Shown here in pieces: positions 60,301 through 64,000 of a DNA stretch of 64,000 bases. Position 1 is the first letter of the stretch. Each line of letters begins with the position of its first letter. Source of the DNA: Polytrichum commune (lineage: Eukaryota; Streptophyta; Polytrichopsida; Polytrichales; Polytrichaceae); contig OX485807.1 in assembly GCA_950295325.1 (NCBI GenBank), forward strand, positions 20,493,666 to 20,557,665. The letters are read 5' to 3'. The notes under the pieces are model-generated. The model had not been told where the DNA came from. It did no database searches and was given only the letters and a program-made list of their open reading frames with translations. The translations under genes and the position numbers were made by a program.

Positions 60301-61685
60301 GCCAAGATCTTATCAATATAAATCCTTCAACAAACTTGACCAAAATATAAGCCCTAGAAGTGGAATTCCTTGTGCATTACAGAAGTTCTCAGAAGAGAAC
60401 TCACAACCTCCACCAACATAACAAACAGAAGTTAGATCTCACACCATCATCCTTCACTAAACTGCTCCGTGGAGAATCACGTGAAAACCCTAAGCCCGAC
60501 AAAACCCCAGAAAACAGCCACCTTTGGCCAGAATTCTTTTCTATGGAATCAGCTCCATTGTCCACACAAAAAGTTGCACAAGTTATGTGCCTTTCGAAAC
60601 CCATCCTTAACGTCTAAACTTCAGATGCCTGCGGTAGGCCTATGATGCATTTTGTTGCGCAGAATGCATTTCAAGAATTGTAACCCTCCTTCCAAACTTT
60701 TGCAATCAGCTAGTATCTATCTATGTTAAACATTTGCACAGAGTTAACACCTTCGAAATCCATCCTCAACATTTCAAATTTCAGATGCCTGTGAATTTGT
60801 TGCAATGGATGCATTTCGAGGAGTGCAAGTCAAACCCTCCTTCCAGAGTTTTGCAATCAGCTAGAATCTATCTATGTTAAACAATTGCATAGTGTCACAC
60901 CTTTCGAAATCTCATCCTTAACATTTCAAAATTCAGATGCCTGTGATAGGCCTGTGATTTTGTTGCGGTGGATGCATTTCAAAAAGCGCAAGTCAACCCT
61001 CCTCCCAAATTTTTGCAATCAGCAAGAATCTATGTTGAATTTAGAGTACGAGCAAGGGGGTTCAAGTATAGAGTTCATCATCATCATACTTGCGAAGGAT
61101 GGCAACAAGGTCACCAGCAGGTCCTACAAGAGCAACAGAGGTAGCCCCAGACAACTGCTCCTTCTTCTCATCATCGATAGCCAACACAATGGGGATGGAC
61201 ATGTTGACAAGGCTGCCGTCCGGCATACGCAGGCAGTTGAAATGCAGTGCTTGCAGATACTCTTGCTGGCGCATGAATCCCTTGAGAGGAGATGCCCAGC
61301 CCTCTGCCACCACATGCACCCACTCCAAGTCCACCTTAGACAGAAGAATCTGGGGCAATGCCTCAGCCTCCGACCGCTTCGCATCCCTCTCCTGCTCCGA
61401 CACATGAAGGTCCACCAACACACCCCCATCAGGCGCTATGAGGCCCTTGCGTGTTGTTGCTGCTTCCATGGCTGTCGTCGTTGTAGCACATGCACAGATC
61501 GAAGTAGCTCTTCGTCTGCAGCTCGAAGGACCGCCGTCGGTAGCAGAGGTTGTCATCGTCGCCAACCGAAGTCCAAGGGGTCCGGTGAGCACGGCAGGAG
61601 TAGAACCGAGACGCTTGCTGGAGCCTGCAATGTTTCGCGTGGCTATGGAGGCCACGCTGGGAACCCTTGCCAACACTGCCTCCAT
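57375..61685 (-). CDS. APS: ATP sulfurylase (sulfate adenylyltransferase), plastid type, six exons
   Basis: Catalyses ATP + sulfate to APS + pyrophosphate, the first step of sulfate assimilation. Exons: 61685-61090, 60287-60071, 59584-59396, 58445-58185, 57724-57638, 57503-57375. They join in phase to 1479 nt (492 aa). The conserved core is complete: [13 protein letters not shown]-binding QLRNP (279-283) and HNGH (285-288), GRDPAG (381-386) and the C-terminal FMCPGGW. The first 85 or so residues are Ser/Thr/Ala/Arg-rich with few acids, as in a plastid transit peptide. There is no C-terminal APS kinase-like domain, as in plants. Four introns are GT-AG; the intron after residue 334 has the donor AAG/GCAAGT and an AG acceptor. 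Intron 1 (802 bp) and intron 3 (950 bp) carry tandem repeats. No frame damage was seen, so the gene looks functional. The start was chosen as the ATG giving the transit peptide. Confidence 0.96.
58480..59045 (+). repeat. Tandem repeat in ATP sulfurylase intron 3, about 212-bp period, three copies
   Basis: Copies start at about 58480, 58693 and 58910. Shared text: GATGGTCACATGTACA(A/G)A or a close variant, ACACAACAGCAAACAGACAT and GACTTGTCGAC(T/C)TGCTCTAC. Divergence increases toward the third copy. Confidence 0.85.
60590..61046 (+). repeat. Tandem repeat in ATP sulfurylase intron 1, 150-160 bp period, three copies
   Basis: Copies start at about 60592, 60751 and 60901. Each has TTCGAAA, TTCAGATGCCTG, TTTTGCAATCAGC and AGAATCTATC-like text. 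The array almost fills intron 1 and stops about 45 bp from the exon 1 donor. Confidence 0.9.
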
Positions 61686-63358
61686 GTCTTTCTCTCCCCC
61701 TCGTTCTCCCTCTCTAAGTCACTGCCTAGCCCTTTTCCTCTATTCCCCAGATGCACGGCTCCCACCGTGTCAGCAGTCAGACAGGGTTTAGGACACAATG
61801 ATGAGGATGATCTGTGACAAAGAAGAGGTCACAAGCATCGAAGGACTACTCCTCGTGTGAAATCAAAATTGAAAGAAAAGCACGACTTGAGTCGAAAACT
61901 TGGTGTATTAGAGTTTACCCTAACCCAAAGAAGCACAAACCCTCGTCTTTATTGAACCAGAGGGGCGCCGCTACAAGAGAAAATGCGGCGAGAGAGAGAG
62001 AGAGAGAGACGTTCGCAAAGTTTGTGTGTATCCCAGTCCCACCTCCAGGTTTCCTGAAAAACCTGGACGAGAGGGAACAACAGTAAGGAAGGAAAGTGAA
62101 CCTGCCCCTTCTGTTGCTTCCTTCACCCTGTTAGTCGATAGGTTCAAATTATGATAGATTCCGAGTCTCGACGCAGCTTCTGTTTCTGCTTCTGCTTCTA
62201 ACTTGGTTAATGTACGCACTTAAGTTACCACATGGCAAGCATGCAGAGATGGAGTTTGTGAGGTAATGAATTAGCTCCCCAAAATGAGAGTCCAATTGAA
62301 TTAACTGATAAGCACAGAAGCGACACTGATCCCGTACCTGTGATGCGTACATGCACACATCTATCTAGTAAGCCTCTGTTTGCGGATGTTAGCAGAGCGT
62401 CAGAGGGGGGAGGAGGGGGAGGAGGGGCCTACCATATTAAACATGAGGCAGCGAAGGAAGGGACCCAGCCCATCACCCCCAAAATAACAGACACAGAAAA
62501 GGCAGTCAGGTCAGCCACTGGATCATGCCATTCAAGGGATAGGTAATAGGTAATAGGTAATAGGTAGTAGGTAGTAGGTAGAGTACACAGTAGGTACTAT
62601 GGAATCTGGGAAATGGAATTTCTTGGGAACCGATGAATGTAGTAATAAGACGTTGCAACTTTCCATACTAGACCTACTGTGGGGTTGCTTTAGGTCAGAG
62701 GTTCAGGTGGATATTAAAGTCATAGCAACAAACAGTTCCACCATAGCCAACAGAACGAAGCATTCAGCACACAGCCGCATTGATGATGAGGAAAATGATT
62801 ACTAGAAAGCCAAAGCCACCTGCCCATTCGCTCGCACCCTAACCTGGCAATTGAGGACAAGGATCAAGGAGCTTAATCTGTCACCATTAACATCATATCC
62901 TTCATCCGTCATATCAGGTACCAAAATTGCCCTGAATGACCTCAAATGACCACCAACATATCAGACTGCAAAGATAGGCGAGTTCCATGACCCATTGCAT
63001 CTGAAATTGGTAATTCTAAGCACCATAATACATTAAAGTGAATAATCTGTAAAGCCTATGAATATCACTAAAAATCCATAATACAATAAAGCCCACAAAC
63101 AAGAATTAGTACGAGGCAAAAATGAACCCATAGGCATGCCCAAACTTGCTGCAAAGTTTCACTTTGAGATTCAGGTAGTCTCATCCCTTGTCTATGTGTT
63201 CAAATCACCTTTGTTGCTTTAATATCAACAGGTTACAAGACTCATCCCAGCTACTTGGTCAAAGTAGGTGGAATCTACACCATATCAGAGGTATACAAAA
63301 GCTGCTCAATAAGATTTAAACAAAATAGTATATCACAAAATTTGTCCAAGGTAGGTAA
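61686..63358. promoter_or_regulatory. Upstream region of ATP sulfurylase (and 3' flank of the next gene)
   Basis: A (GA)10-type tract at 61990-62009 reads as (TC)n on the transcribed strand, typical near plant start sites or 5' UTRs. Further up, a 7-bp microsatellite (AGGTAAT/AGGTAGT, about six units) lies at 62541-62582, and a G/A-rich GGGGGGAGGAGGGGGAGGAG tract at about 62405-62425. No TATA box or sulfur-response element could be assigned with confidence. Confidence 0.4.
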
Positions 63359-63958
63359 TCAGCGAATCCATGAATCCATAGTCCGTTGCCTTCCTTTGCC
63401 TCCTGACTTCTTTGACTTTGGACATACCCATTCTCCTGCATTTTGTTGCTCTGGTGTGCTTGGATTAACCGAGCCAGATAGTACTTCTGGGCAAGTGTTC
63501 CTCTCTAATGTACTCTGAGGCCAGAAGCTTTTCAAATCACTTGTGCGTAATCTTTTCGGCTTCTGTGCAGATGTAATTATGTCAACACGGTCTCCTGTGA
63601 GATCAATGCATTGAACATCTTGAGTTGCGTCCGGGCTTGATGGAATAGAAAGTGGAAGTGATGTACCTGTGCTCACTATTGGCATTCTATAGTTTTCTTT
63701 ATCATCAAATGTGGGCCTCTTTGCAAAGTCTCTCTGAGAACAAGCATTTTCAAGCATCTCCAAAACTACAGGTTGGTTTGATTTCTTTTTTGTCACATTG
63801 TACGAGCTAGTCTCTAAATGGGGAGATCGATTGGTGTTCTCGGAGAGAGCCTTCCTTTTCCTGTTTTCCCACCTGCGAATGATATCGTCTTCAGGTATTG
63901 AGTATGCCTCTGATAGTGCATCAGCCGGAGGTATTCTATCCACTGATTGCGAAGCAGT
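63359..63958 (-). CDS. Last exon of an unidentified, probably nuclear protein
   Basis: The exon begins after TTTTGTGCAG at 63959 and ends with TGA at 63359 (199 codons plus stop). The earlier exons lie beyond the right edge. The peptide is hydrophilic and likely disordered, with basic clusters (WENRKRKALSE, KPKRLRTSD) that look like nuclear signals and an IDLTGD stretch that resembles a SUMO-interacting motif. It ends in GKGRQRTMDSWIR, a weak PCNA-interaction-like motif (Q-x-x-M-x-x-W). This layout occurs in tails of replication or repair proteins such as CDT2-type WD40 proteins, but nothing here proves that. The family remains open. Confidence 0.6.
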   Translation of the reverse strand, partial: TASQSVDRIPPADALSEAYSIPEDDIIRRWENRKRKALSENTNRSPHLETSSYNVTKKKSNQPVVLEMLENACSQRDFAKRPTFDDKENYRMPIVSTGTSLPLSIPSSPDATQDVQCIDLTGDRVDIITSAQKPKRLRTSDLKSFWPQSTLERNTCPEVLSGSVNPSTPEQQNAGEWVCPKSKKSGGKGRQRTMDSWIR

Positions 63959-64000
63959 CTGCACAAAACAAACAAAGGAAGACATTTCAAAATACTGATA

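Noticed and set aside
60885-61817. 310-codon plus-strand ORF
   Set aside because: Antisense to ATP sulfurylase exon 1 and the intron 1 repeats; the exon 1 frame explains the conservation.
63798-63998. Plus-strand ORF at the right edge
   Set aside because: Antisense shadow of the last exon of the minus-strand gene.

Overview
The window is nuclear DNA from a green-lineage eukaryote with a repeat-rich genome. It is AT-rich, its coding exons are short and separated by introns with GT/AG-type borders, and genes are far apart. A plant-type plastid ATP sulfurylase, a CACTA transposon with the standard plant terminus and a Stowaway-type MITE all point to a streptophyte (a land plant or a close algal relative). 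A retrotransposon tail that joins RNase H to an R2-like endonuclease would fit a non-seed lineage better than a flowering plant, but I cannot name the species.

Layout. 1-3358: right-hand part of a CACTA element carrying a spliced TNPA-like accessory gene, subterminal repeats and a terminal inverted repeat ending at 3358. 3.4-29 kb: no intact gene found. It holds decayed coding fragments (a trihelix/SANT-like piece near 5.0-5.3 kb and an unidentified minus-strand coding remnant at 6.8-8.2 kb), direct and tandem repeats, two MITE families, a nested insertion inside a duplication at 19.7-20.8 kb, and a SINE-like tRNA-derived head at 24.6 kb.

29.4-41.3 kb: one long minus-strand gene, reconstructed here from seven phase-compatible exons, encoding a protein with two RanBP2-type zinc fingers. 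Its introns are filled with MITEs and tandem repeats. 43-47 kb: foldback MITEs and the 3' part of a non-LTR retrotransposon (RNase H, CCHC knuckle, PD-(D/E)XK-like nuclease) broken by a one-base frameshift. 47.7 kb: a small lineage-specific-looking ORF. 48-57 kb: repeats and AT-rich intergenic DNA.

57.4-61.7 kb: an apparently intact six-exon ATP sulfurylase gene on the minus strand, with one GC-AG intron and locally amplified intron repeats. 63.4 kb onward: the last exon of another minus-strand gene, probably a nuclear protein.

The intact genes do not form a pathway together; they are single housekeeping or regulatory genes in a background of transposable elements. Exon borders were read by hand from splice consensus, phase continuity and family similarity, so they are predictions.
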